From NCBI GenBank assembly GCA_963783245.1, contig CAWAMS010000001.1, forward strand, positions 62,001 through 126,000: a stretch of 64,000 nucleotides of DNA, in the 5' to 3' direction. Within the stretch, counting starts at the first letter, position 1, and each line of letters starts with the position of its first letter. The position numbers and the translations under genes were made by a program. Positions 24,302 through 32,541 of the stretch are shown here, piece after piece. Below the pieces are notes generated by a model, which did not search any database, was not told the DNA's origin, and saw only the letters and a list, made by a program, of their open reading frames with translations. Origin of the DNA: Bog-473 sp963783245. Its GTDB lineage: Bacteria > Actinomycetota > Acidimicrobiia > Acidimicrobiales > RAAP-2.

Positions 24302-24813
24302 AGGGAAAGTGGGCAGCAGGCATCCCGCCGCGGAACTTCACCTGGGTCATGAAGGATCACTTGGCGATCAGCGAGCGCCCCGGGGGATACGCGCCGAATC
24401 ACCGCAAGGTACGCCGCCGGGAGGAGATCATTTGGCTTCGCAACCAGGGATTCGGGCGCGTCATCTCCCTTCTCCCTTCTCCGCACAACCTTGCTGCCTA
24501 CGACGATGAGGGTCTCGCGTGGGCGCATTATCCCCTGCCGAAGGTCGGCGATCCCCGACCCGTCCTGACCGAGTGCTTCCTCGACATCGATGCCTCGTTG
24601 GCCGCCGGGTTGCGCCTACTGGTGCACCAGGACGAGCTGGGCGACCGGGTGATGGGGGTTGTGGCGGGCTACCTGGTGTGGTCCAAGCGGCTGCACAGCC
24701 AGCCGCAGGCGGTGGCCCTGGTCGAGCACGTCTGCGGCCACGCCATGGGAGAACCCGGGCGGGAGCTCCTGGCCACGTTGGAGGGTCCCCCGAGGCGTCC
24801 AGCCGAGGCATGA
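24298..24813 (+). CDS. Dual-specificity-phosphatase-like protein lacking the catalytic Cys
   Basis: A 171-residue protein with the fold pattern of small dual-specificity phosphatases: 'SERPGGYAPN', 'EEIIWLRNQGFGRVISLL', 'GLAWAHYPLPKVGDPRP', then the P-loop position 'LVHQDELGDRVMGVVAGYLVW'. The expected H-C-x5-R is here H110-Q111-x5-R117, so the nucleophile is Gln and the protein should be inactive as a phosphatase. It overlaps folP and folB by 4 bases each, so it is made together with them. It may bind a phosphorylated pterin or act as a scaffold; that is inference. Confidence 0.6.
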   Translation: MKGKWAAGIPPRNFTWVMKDHLAISERPGGYAPNHRKVRRREEIIWLRNQGFGRVISLLPSPHNLAAYDDEGLAWAHYPLPKVGDPRPVLTECFLDIDASLAAGLRLLVHQDELGDRVMGVVAGYLVWSKRLHSQPQAVALVEHVCGHAMGEPGRELLATLEGPPRRPAEA

Positions 24814-25205
24814 ACGCGCGCGGGACCGAGGGGGACCGGATCGAAGTCCGGGACCTGCGGGTGATGGGTGTGCACGGCGTCCTGCCCGAAGAGCGGGAAC
24901 GGGCCCAACCCTTCTCGCTCGACATCGTGGCCTGGGTCGACATGGCGGCCGCCCAACAAAGCGATGCCCTCGTCGACACGATCGATTACGGGGCGCTGGC
25001 CCACGTGGCGGCTGACGTGGTGAGCCAACGGTCCTACCGACTCCTCGAGGCCTTGGCCGGTCGGCTCGCCGACGCCCTCCTTATTACCGACGCCCGGCTC
25101 ACGGCGGTCGAAGTCACGGTACGCAAGCTGCGCCCGCCTCTGGCCCTCGATGTGGCCTCCACCGGAGTACGGGTCCTGCGTGCGCGCACCTCGCCAGGGG
25201 CCTGA
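24810..25205 (+). CDS. folB: Dihydroneopterin aldolase
   Basis: A 131-residue FolB: 'IEVRDLRVMGVHGVLPEERERAQPFSLDIVAW', 'DTIDYGALAHVAADVV', 'RLLEALAGRLADALL' and 'VEVTVRKLRPPL'. Catalytic Glu (EE) and Lys (RKL) positions are present. It cleaves dihydroneopterin to 6-hydroxymethyl-dihydropterin. ATG 24810 overlaps the preceding stop (ATGA). Confidence 0.94.
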   Translation: MNARGTEGDRIEVRDLRVMGVHGVLPEERERAQPFSLDIVAWVDMAAAQQSDALVDTIDYGALAHVAADVVSQRSYRLLEALAGRLADALLITDARLTAVEVTVRKLRPPLALDVASTGVRVLRARTSPGA

Positions 25206-25301
25206 GGCGGCATCAGCGCAGCTCAGACGCGTCGCCTGGTGTCACATTTCCCTGTATACGGCATCCGCTATATGGGACTAACGCAGATATAGATTTCACG
25301 C

Positions 25302-26480
25302 ATGGACCAGGTACTGAACCCGTACAACCCCGGTGCAGGTGCGAGACCGTACGAGTTGGCCGGGCGGGCCGCCGAAGTGACTGAGATGGACATCGCCCTG
25401 CGAAGAATGCTCGTGGGTCGAAGCGCCAAGAGCCAATTGGTCACCGGACTGCGAGGCGTGGGCAAGACGGTCCTCCTGCACGAATTCGGCCGGGTCGCGG
25501 TCAAGCGGGGCTTTGTCCACGAGCACATCGAGGTGCACGACGCTGCGCTGCTCCCCCTGCAGCTGGCCGTCGCCCTGCGCAAGGCTCTGCTCAAACTGGG
25601 AGGAAAGAAGAGGGCCAAGGGTGTGAACCGGCGAGCGCTCGGCGTGCTGAAGGCCTTCACCCTGGCCTACCCCGTGGCCTCCTCCCTCCAGAGTGAGATG
25701 GAGGTGGTCGCGGGGGTCGCTGACTCGGGTGATCTGGCGAGCGATCTCGCCGGACTCTTCGTCGAGGTGGGCGAGGCGGCGCGGGCTCATGAGGCGGGCA
25801 TCTTCCTCACGATCGACGAAGTGCATCAGCTCCCGTCGACCGGCCTCGACGCCCTCCTTCTCGGGCTGCACCGGACGAACGAGATGGGCCTGCCTTTTGC
25901 GGTGGCCGGAGCCGGACTCCCTTCGCTGGCTGCGGTCAGCGATGAGGCGAGGGGCCACGCTGAGCGGATGTTCAGGTTCCACCCCATCGGGGCGCTGACA
26001 CCCGAAGAGTGCAGCACGGCTCTACTGGTCCCTGCGGCGTCGGAGGGTGTGAGCTGGAAGGGTGCCGCAGTGACACGGCTCTTCGACGTCACCCAGGGTT
26101 ACCCGTACTTCCTCCAGGAGTTCGCCCGGCAGGCCTGGGACCTGGCCGAAGAGGGATCGGCCGTGATCCGCCCCGGTGACGTCGAGCGCAGCATCCCGCT
26201 GGCGATAGCCGAACTCGACCAGGGTTTCTTCCAGTCCCAGACGGCGAAGACGACCGATCCTGAGCGGCACTACCTGCGGGCCATGGCCGAACTGGGTCCC
26301 GGAGTCGTGCGCTCCGCCGACGTGGCGATGCTCCTCCACAAAAAGACGACCCAGGTCGCTCCGGTTCGAGATGCCCTGATGAAAAAGGCAATCTGTTTCT
26401 CCCCGCGCTTCAACGAGCTCGCCTTCACGTTCCCGATGTTCGACCAGTTCATGAAACGCTGGGTACCCCAATTCTCGTGA
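25302..26480 (+). CDS. AAA-family ATPase with winged-helix-like tail
   Basis: A 392-residue P-loop ATPase of the AAA_16/archaeal-ATPase sort. It begins 'NPYNPGAGARPYELAGRAAEV', with Walker A GLRGVGKT at about 50-57, Walker B 'FLTIDEVHQLP' near 168 and a sensor-like 'FAVAGAGLP'. The C-terminal 120 residues include 'GYPYFLQEFARQAWDLA' and a likely winged helix. It has its own 96-base upstream gap, unlike its tightly packed neighbours, and separates folB from folK by 10 bases on the folK side. The same protein type is widespread and unassigned in actinobacteria. It could be a STAND-like regulator or a DNA-associated ATPase. Confidence 0.75.
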   Translation: MDQVLNPYNPGAGARPYELAGRAAEVTEMDIALRRMLVGRSAKSQLVTGLRGVGKTVLLHEFGRVAVKRGFVHEHIEVHDAALLPLQLAVALRKALLKLGGKKRAKGVNRRALGVLKAFTLAYPVASSLQSEMEVVAGVADSGDLASDLAGLFVEVGEAARAHEAGIFLTIDEVHQLPSTGLDALLLGLHRTNEMGLPFAVAGAGLPSLAAVSDEARGHAERMFRFHPIGALTPEECSTALLVPAASEGVSWKGAAVTRLFDVTQGYPYFLQEFARQAWDLAEEGSAVIRPGDVERSIPLAIAELDQGFFQSQTAKTTDPERHYLRAMAELGPGVVRSADVAMLLHKKTTQVAPVRDALMKKAICFSPRFNELAFTFPMFDQFMKRWVPQFS

Positions 26481-26490
26481 ACGTCTCCCG

Positions 26491-26967
26491 ATGACGCCGG
26501 CGGCCCGACACCGGGCCTTCATCGGCCTCGGGTCCAACCTGGGCGACCGGGAGGCCAACCTGCGTCAGGGGGTGGCCGAACTTGAATCTGCGGGGGACGT
26601 CGTCGCCGTCTCGCCTCTCTACGAGACCGAGCCGGTCGGCGGCCCCGACGATCAGGGTGCCTTCCTCAACCTCGTGGTCGAGTTGGAGACCGCAGACGGC
26701 CCACGGCAGCTCCTGCGCCGCTGCCAGGCATTGGAGGAGGCGGCGCACCGGGTCCGCACCGTGCGCTGGGGCCCGCGCACGCTCGATGCGGATGTCCTCC
26801 TCGTCGATGATCTGAGGGTGAACGAAGCCGACCTCGTCGTCCCCCATCCCCGCATGTGGGAGCGCCGTTTCGTGCTCCAGCCCCTCGCCGACCTGGCGCC
26901 GGAGCTCGTTCCGGCCGACCGGATAATTGCCTCTGGTGGAAAGGTCGCCCGCGTGGGTAATCTGTAG
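26491..26967 (+). CDS. folK: 6-hydroxymethyl-7,8-dihydropterin pyrophosphokinase
   Basis: A 158-residue HPPK: 'AFIGLGSNLGDREANLRQ', 'SPLYETEPVGGPDDQGAFLNLVVEL', 'RWGPRTLDADVLLVDD' (R-x6-DxD metal/ATP site) and 'VPHPRMWERRFVLQPLADLAP'. It supplies the substrate of FolP. ATG 26491 lies 10 bases after the ATPase stop. Confidence 0.95.
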   Translation: MTPAARHRAFIGLGSNLGDREANLRQGVAELESAGDVVAVSPLYETEPVGGPDDQGAFLNLVVELETADGPRQLLRRCQALEEAAHRVRTVRWGPRTLDADVLLVDDLRVNEADLVVPHPRMWERRFVLQPLADLAPELVPADRIIASGGKVARVGNL

Positions 26968-27036
26968 CCGTCAGTTGTTTCGATCGTCTGTAGGCGAACG
27001 GCACCCGGGAGGGGCTGGAACGCCGAAGGGGGTTTC

Positions 27037-27813
27037 GTGCAATCCATCCGTATCATCGGTCCCGGGCGGGCCGGAACGTCACTGGCTGCAGCGCTTTCAA
27101 TGCTCGGCTGGGATGTCGTCGGATTCCTCGGTCGCCACCATGACCTGACGGACGCTGCCTCCGGTGTCGATGTCCTGGTCATCGCCACGCCCGACGACGT
27201 CGTGGCCCGCGTCGCCGCCTCGGTTGCCCCGCACCCGGGGACCACGGTGCTGCACCTCTCGGGATCTCTCGGGCTGGAGGCGCTGGCACCACATCCCCGC
27301 CGGGCTGCCCTCCACCCCCTGGTCCCGCTCCCCAACGCCGTCGTCGGGGCCACCCGCTTGGCCTCAGGCGTGACCTTCGCCGTGAGCGGCGAGCCCCTGG
27401 CACGCCAGATCGCACTTTCGCTGGGTGGGCGGGTCGTCGAGGTGCTCGACGCCGATCGGCCCACCTATCACGCCGCGGCCTGCATCGCGGCCAACCACGT
27501 CGTGGCCCTGTTGGGCCAGGTCGAGCGGGTTGCCGCTGCCGCGGGACTCGATCTCGAAGCCTTCTTGCCCCTGACCAGAGCAGCGGTCGACGACGTGGCG
27601 GCGCTCGGGCCGAGGGAGGCTCTGACCGGGCCGGCGATGCGAGGTGACTGGGACACGCTGAGCCGGCATCTTGATGCGCTCCCGGCCCGGGAGCGGGCCG
27701 GCTACCAGGCGGGCGCCGCCCTGGCGACGCAGCTGGCGACGACGCAACTGGCCGAGTCCGCCGTCTCCACCTCTTCGGCGGCTGTCGCCCCCGTCGTCCC
27801 GGCGGCGGTCTGA
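27037..27813 (+). CDS. Rossmann-like / DUF2520 NAD(P)-binding protein
   Basis: A 258-residue dehydrogenase-like protein. The nucleotide loop is GPGRAGTSLA near the N-terminus, then 'VDVLVIATPDDVV', 'VLHLSGSLGLEAL', 'LHPLVPLPN', and the DUF2520 helical domain 'TYHAAACIAANHVVALLGQVERVA' and 'GPAMRGDWDTLSRHLDAL'. This family is regularly found directly upstream of panC in actinobacteria. A ketopantoate-reductase-like role has therefore been an attractive guess, but no proof is seen here. GTG 27037; panC follows three bases later. Confidence 0.82.
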   Translation: MQSIRIIGPGRAGTSLAAALSMLGWDVVGFLGRHHDLTDAASGVDVLVIATPDDVVARVAASVAPHPGTTVLHLSGSLGLEALAPHPRRAALHPLVPLPNAVVGATRLASGVTFAVSGEPLARQIALSLGGRVVEVLDADRPTYHAAACIAANHVVALLGQVERVAAAAGLDLEAFLPLTRAAVDDVAALGPREALTGPAMRGDWDTLSRHLDALPARERAGYQAGAALATQLATTQLAESAVSTSSAAVAPVVPAAV

Positions 27814-27816
27814 ACC

Positions 27817-28755
27817 GTGCGGGTCGTCGAGAGCGCGGACGAATGCCGCGTACTGCTCCAGCGGGCTCGTGCCACCGGCCGCACCGTCGGGCTCGTCCCG
27901 ACCATGGGTGCCCTGCATGCCGGTCATGTCTCTCTCATGACCCGGGCCCGGGCCGAGAACGACATCGTCGCCGTCAGCATCTTCGTCAACCCCCTCCAGT
28001 TCGGCGACCCTGAGGACATCGCGCACTACCCCCGTACGCTGGACTGGGACAGGGAGGTCTGCGCCGGAGCGGGTGTCGACGTGGTGTTCGCCCCCTCCGT
28101 CCGCGAGATGTACCCGCACTGGCCCACGCCCGTCGCCACCACCGTCTCGGTGGTCGGCGTCAGCGAAGGGTGGGAAGGGGCGTCACGACCGGGTCATTTC
28201 GACGGCGTCGCCACCGTCGTCGCCAAGCTCTTCGCCATCGCAGGTCCCTGCCGGGCCTATTTCGGCGAGAAGGACTTCCAGCAGCTGGCCGTGGTGCGCC
28301 AGATGGTGGCCGACCTGTCGCTCCCGGTCGACGTCGTGGGGTGCCCGATCGTGCGGGAACGGGACGGTCTGGCTCTCTCCAGCCGCAATGTCCGCCTTTC
28401 GCCGGAGGAGCGCGCCGCCGCCGTGGTGCTCTCACGGGCCCTGGCCGAAGGTCGAGCCTTGCTCGAACAGGGTGTCGAGTTCTCCTCGAGCGTGGCCGAG
28501 GCCATGCGCCAGGTCGTGGAGAGCGAGCCGCTGGTGAGGCTGGACTATGCGGTGGCAGTGGGTCAGCAGGACCTTGTGGCGCGCGAAGTGATCGAGGACC
28601 CGGCGGCCGTGCGATTGCTCATCGCGGCAGAAGTGGGACCGGTCCGGCTCATCGACAATTGTGCGGGGGTCGAGGTCCGCCACCGCGACGACGACGCTGC
28701 TGCGCCCGCCCGGCCCGGGAACGTGCCGGCACGCCATCTGGAACGGATCGCTTGA
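27817..28755 (+). CDS. panC: Pantothenate synthetase
   Basis: A 312-residue PanC that joins pantoate and beta-alanine using ATP. Motifs: 'PTMGALHAGHVSLM' (HxGH), 'VSIFVNPLQFGDPEDIAHYPRTL', 'FGEKDFQQLAVVRQMV' and 'ALSSRN'-type 'LALSSRNVRLSPEER' (KMSKS equivalent). GTG 27817. The C-terminal tail of about 30 residues after 'LIDN' is longer than usual and Ala/Arg-rich. panD follows. Confidence 0.95.
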   Translation: MRVVESADECRVLLQRARATGRTVGLVPTMGALHAGHVSLMTRARAENDIVAVSIFVNPLQFGDPEDIAHYPRTLDWDREVCAGAGVDVVFAPSVREMYPHWPTPVATTVSVVGVSEGWEGASRPGHFDGVATVVAKLFAIAGPCRAYFGEKDFQQLAVVRQMVADLSLPVDVVGCPIVRERDGLALSSRNVRLSPEERAAAVVLSRALAEGRALLEQGVEFSSSVAEAMRQVVESEPLVRLDYAVAVGQQDLVAREVIEDPAAVRLLIAAEVGPVRLIDNCAGVEVRHRDDDAAAPARPGNVPARHLERIA

Positions 28756-28770
28756 CCGGTGCGACGCCGC

Positions 28771-29151
28771 ATGATGAAGTCGAAGATCCATAGGGCAACA
28801 GTGACCGGGGCAAACCTCCACTACGTCGGCTCGGTCAGCATCGACACCGAGTTGATGGCGCTGGCCGACGTACTTCCCTACGAGCAGGTGGCCGTCCTCG
28901 ACATCGACAACGGGGCCCGCTTCGAGACCTACGCCATCGAGGGCGAGCAGGGCCAGATCTGTCTCAACGGCGCCGCAGCCCGACTGGTCTCCCCTGGGGA
29001 CAAGGTCATTCTGATCACCTACGCCGAGTACGAGCGGGAAGAGCTCTCCACGTACGTCCCGCGGGTTGTGCACGTCGACGGGAGAAATCGGGTCATCGAT
29101 GCTGCATCGGCCCTCCTCGACTCCGAGCTCAGCCTGACCGAACCGGCGTGA
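28771..29151 (+). CDS. panD: Aspartate 1-decarboxylase proenzyme
   Basis: A pyruvoyl enzyme making beta-alanine. 'KSKIHRATVTGANLHYVGSVSID' holds the self-cleavage site Gly-Ser that yields the pyruvoyl group. 'FETYAIEGEQGQICLNGAAARLVSPGDKVILITYA' completes the barrel. ATG 28771 or the next ATG 28774 is taken because the family starts there; GTG 28759 would add four residues. The stop overlaps nadB by 4 bases (GTGA). Confidence 0.93.
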   Translation: MMKSKIHRATVTGANLHYVGSVSIDTELMALADVLPYEQVAVLDIDNGARFETYAIEGEQGQICLNGAAARLVSPGDKVILITYAEYEREELSTYVPRVVHVDGRNRVIDAASALLDSELSLTEPA

Positions 29152-30785
29152 GCACCCCCGTCCGGCCGGGACCGTTCAAGGTCCTGGTCCTGGGGAGCGG
29201 GGTGGCGGGGCTCTCGGCCGCTGTCAGGCTGGCTGGACCGGCGCCGCACGGCGGGACGCAGCCCTCGCTCGGCGTGCTGACCAAGGGCGTGCTCTCCCAG
29301 TCCGCCACCCGTTGGGCCCAGGGCGGCGTGGCCGCCGTGCTCGGGGGCGACGAGGACTCGACCGATCTCCATCTGGCGGACACCCTGGCCGCCGGGGCGG
29401 GGCTGTGCGACGAGGAGGCGGTGCGGATTCTCGTCGACGAAGGCCCGGCCCGGGTCCACGAATTGATCACGCTCGGCGTGGAGTTCGACCGCGAGGCCAC
29501 CGGATTGTTGGCGCTGGCCCGTGAAGGAGGTCACTCGCGCCCGTGGGTGGTCCACGCCGGCGGCGCCGCCACAGGCGCCGAAGTGGAGCGCGCCCTGGTC
29601 GACGCCACGTACCGCACCGCGAGCGCGGTGCTCGAGGGGTGGTTCGCGCTCGACCTCATCATCGAGGCCGACCGTTGCGTGGGGGTGACGGCGTTGCCGC
29701 CGCAGGGTCCGGCGGTCGAGGTCAGGGCCGACCATGTCGTGCTGGCGACCGGCGGTGCGGGTCAGCTCTTCTCGGTGACCACCAACCCACCTGAGTCGAC
29801 CGGGGACGGAGTCGCCATGGCGCTGCGCGCCGGCGTGCCGACGGCGGACGTCGAGTTCGTGCAGTTCCACCCGACAGCGCTTCATCATCCGGCCATGCCG
29901 CGCCCGCTGCTCTCCGAGGCGCTACGGGGACATGGCGCGTTGTTGCGCGATGACGCGGGGGACCGGTTCGTGGACGAGTTGGCCCCGCGAGACGTGGTGA
30001 GCCGGGCCATGGCGGCCCGTATGGCCGAGCAGGGCACCGATCATCTTTGGCTGGACGCCACCGGTCTGGAGCGCTTCCCGCAGCGCTTCCCGACCATTGC
30101 GGCGTCGCTGACATCGATCGGCCTCGACCCCGAGACCGATTGGCTCCCGATTGCGCCTGCGGCACATCACCTGTCGGGGGGCGTGGTGACCGACCTGTGG
30201 GGCGCGACGGCGTTACCCGGTCTGTGGGCCGTGGGCGAGGTGGCGTGTACGGGCGTGCACGGGGCCAACCGGTTGGCTTCGAATTCGCTGCTCGAAGGCA
30301 TGGTGTTCGGCGCCCGCCTGGCCGAGCACATCGCGTCGGATCACGTCGGGCCCGAACAAAGCGGGGCTCTGCGGGCCGTCCTCGGCGCCGCTCCCCTCGA
30401 CGGCATCCGCTGCGTCGAGCTGCCCGAGCAACTTCGCGCCTGGCCGAGGACGGACGCGGGAACGATGCCCGACGTGGGGAAGTTGCGCGATTCGTTGCAG
30501 CGCACGATGACCGGCGGGGCCGGCGTGGTGCGGAGCGCGCAATCTCTGGAGCAGGCGGCCGAAGGCGTCGCCGACGTAGCCGACGCCCTGGGCGACCGCA
30601 CGGCTTCGGTGGCCGCAGGCGAGCTGGGCAACCTCTTGCAACTGGCCGATGCCCTTCTCGTCTCGGCACGTACGCGCACCGAGAGCAGGGGCGCCCACTC
30701 CCGCAGCGACTACCCGGACACCGAGCCGCGCTGGCGGCTGCGCCAGGTGCACGGTGCGTCCCGCATCCATGAGCCGGGGCAGTGA
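29148..30785 (+). CDS. nadB: L-aspartate oxidase
   Basis: A 545-residue flavoprotein producing iminoaspartate for quinolinate synthesis. The FAD loop is 'VLVLGSGVAGLSAAVRLAG'; further motifs are 'SATRWAQGGVAAVLG', 'REGGHSRPWVVHAGGAATGAEV', 'EFVQFHPTAL' and 'GEVACTGVHGANRLASNSLLEGMVFG'. GTG 29148 overlaps panD. nadA (quinolinate synthase), often upstream of nadB, is not in the window. The nadC start overlaps by 4 bases. Confidence 0.95.
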   Translation: MSTPVRPGPFKVLVLGSGVAGLSAAVRLAGPAPHGGTQPSLGVLTKGVLSQSATRWAQGGVAAVLGGDEDSTDLHLADTLAAGAGLCDEEAVRILVDEGPARVHELITLGVEFDREATGLLALAREGGHSRPWVVHAGGAATGAEVERALVDATYRTASAVLEGWFALDLIIEADRCVGVTALPPQGPAVEVRADHVVLATGGAGQLFSVTTNPPESTGDGVAMALRAGVPTADVEFVQFHPTALHHPAMPRPLLSEALRGHGALLRDDAGDRFVDELAPRDVVSRAMAARMAEQGTDHLWLDATGLERFPQRFPTIAASLTSIGLDPETDWLPIAPAAHHLSGGVVTDLWGATALPGLWAVGEVACTGVHGANRLASNSLLEGMVFGARLAEHIASDHVGPEQSGALRAVLGAAPLDGIRCVELPEQLRAWPRTDAGTMPDVGKLRDSLQRTMTGGAGVVRSAQSLEQAAEGVADVADALGDRTASVAAGELGNLLQLADALLVSARTRTESRGAHSRSDYPDTEPRWRLRQVHGASRIHEPGQ

Positions 30786-31678
30786 CCCCGCACACGCATC
30801 CCTTGGACAACCCGGGCCCCGATCCGGTGGTGGCCGACGCGGTGGCACGCGCCTTGGCCGAGGACCTGCTGGCCGATGGCGACATCACCACCGCGCTGGT
30901 GCCCGAAGCCGCAATTGCGCACGTCGCCTTGCGGGCCCGCCAGTCCGGCGTGCTGGCCGGAAGGGCGTGTGTCACCGAGACGTTCCGCCAGCTGGATCCT
31001 GACCTGCCCCTGATCTGGTATGTCGGTGACGGCAGCGTGTTGGTGCCGGGCCAGACCATCATGGAGGTCACCGGGCCGTTACGGCCCATCCTCACGGCGG
31101 AGCGCACCGCGCTGAACTTCCTCGGGCGCCTCTCCGGCGTCGCCACCCTGACCGCGGAGTATGTCGCCGCAGCGCACGCCCGCAACCCGGCTGTGGAAGT
31201 GCTCGACACGCGCAAGACCACGCCCGGCCTGCGTGCTCTGGAGAAGGCGGCGGTCCAAGCCGGCGGGGGTGTCAACCACCGATCCAGCCTCTCCGAGGGC
31301 GTGCTGGTCAAGGACAACCATCTGGCCGGCGTCACCATCACCGAAGCGGTCGGACGCGCCCGGGCATTGTGGCCGGGCCGGCTGGTGCAGATCGAGTGCG
31401 ACACTCTGGAGCAGGTGCGAGAAGCAGCCCGGGCGGGGTCCGACGCCGTCCTGCTCGACAACATGGACCCGGCGACGGTCGCCCGGGCCATCGACGTGGC
31501 GCATGCCGAGTCGAGTGGCCCGATTTTGACAGAAGTCTCGGGAAGGGTGACGCTGCAGTCGATCGGTGACTATGCCGCGGTCGGACCGGACCGGATATCC
31601 GTGGGTGCGCTCACGCATTCGGCCACCGTGCTGGATCTGGGACTCGATCTCATCTGGCGTCGCACCGAGGGGGGCTGA
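30782..31678 (+). CDS. nadC: Nicotinate-nucleotide pyrophosphorylase (carboxylating)
   Basis: A 298-residue quinolinate phosphoribosyltransferase. 'ALAEDLLADGDITTALVP', 'RTALNFLGRLSGVATLTAEYV', 'LDTRKTTPGLRALEKAAVQAGGG', 'VLVKDNHL', 'IECDTLEQV', 'LLDNM' and 'SGRVTLQSI' follow the family in order. It makes NaMN for NAD. GTG 30782 overlaps nadB (GTGA); coaX follows three bases later. Confidence 0.96.
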   Translation: MTPHTHPLDNPGPDPVVADAVARALAEDLLADGDITTALVPEAAIAHVALRARQSGVLAGRACVTETFRQLDPDLPLIWYVGDGSVLVPGQTIMEVTGPLRPILTAERTALNFLGRLSGVATLTAEYVAAAHARNPAVEVLDTRKTTPGLRALEKAAVQAGGGVNHRSSLSEGVLVKDNHLAGVTITEAVGRARALWPGRLVQIECDTLEQVREAARAGSDAVLLDNMDPATVARAIDVAHAESSGPILTEVSGRVTLQSIGDYAAVGPDRISVGALTHSATVLDLGLDLIWRRTEGG

Positions 31679-31680
31679 CC

Positions 31681-32541
31681 GTGCTGTTGGTCATCGATGT
31701 GGGGAACACCGAGACGGTGATCGGCCTGTACTCGCTGTCCGAAGCCGATTCGGCGTCGGAGCCCGAGGAGAGCGTCGGTGTGGGGATCGGCCTCGAGACC
31801 GATCCCACCGCGCCCCGCGGGCTGACGCATCACTGGAGGCTCTCGACCGTGCCCGCGCGCACACCCGACGAGCACGCCGTGCTGCTCACACAGCTGCTCG
31901 ACCTGGAGGGTCTCGACATCGCGAACTCGGTCACCGGCATCGCCGTCAGTTCGTCAGTGCCCCATGTGACCGGCGAGTTGCGGCAGATGGCCAATCGCTG
32001 GTTCGAACAGGTGCCCTGCGTCGTGTTGGGGCCCGGCACCAAAAGCGGGATGCCAATCCTCTACGACAATCCCAAGGAGGTCGGGGCCGACCGTGTGGCC
32101 AATGCCGTCGGGGCCTACGACCTGTATGGCGGCCCGTGTGTGGTGATCGACATGGGGACCGCCACGACGGTCGAGGCCATCAGCGCGGCCGGGGAGTACC
32201 TTGGCGGTGCCATCACACCGGGCGTCGCCATCAGCCTCGAGGCGTTGTACCAACACGCCGCCGCGCTGCGCCGGGTGGAGATGGTCGAACCCCGTCATGT
32301 CATCGGGCGCTCGACCGTCGAGTCGATCGAGTCGGGAACGCTCTACGGGTTCGCGGCGCAGGTCGACGGCCTGGCACGTCGCTTCATGCAGGAGCTCGGG
32401 CCGTCGACGGTCGTCGCCACGGGGGGGCTCAGTTCGCTCATTGCGCCACATTCGGACACCATTGAGCACGTGGAGCCCTGGCTGACCCTGCACGGGCTGC
32501 GCATCGTCTACGAGCGCAACGTGTCGGACGGCAACAAGTGA
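31681..32541 (+). CDS. coaX: Type III pantothenate kinase
   Basis: A 286-residue CoaX: 'LLVIDVGNTETVIGLYSL' (phosphate-binding), 'GADRVANAVGAYDLYGGPCVVIDMGTATTVEAI' and 'GGAITPGVAISLEAL'. An acidic insert of about 20 residues after 'GLYSL' ('EADSASEPEESVG') lengthens it beyond the usual 255-260. It phosphorylates the pantothenate made by PanC. The stop overlaps lysS by 4 bases. Confidence 0.94.
   Translation: MLLVIDVGNTETVIGLYSLSEADSASEPEESVGVGIGLETDPTAPRGLTHHWRLSTVPARTPDEHAVLLTQLLDLEGLDIANSVTGIAVSSSVPHVTGELRQMANRWFEQVPCVVLGPGTKSGMPILYDNPKEVGADRVANAVGAYDLYGGPCVVIDMGTATTVEAISAAGEYLGGAITPGVAISLEALYQHAAALRRVEMVEPRHVIGRSTVESIESGTLYGFAAQVDGLARRFMQELGPSTVVATGGLSSLIAPHSDTIEHVEPWLTLHGLRIVYERNVSDGNK

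Noticed and set aside
29722..31491. 589-codon open frame antisense to nadB/nadC
   Set aside because: It spans two genuine genes and shows only low-complexity Arg/Pro/Ser content.
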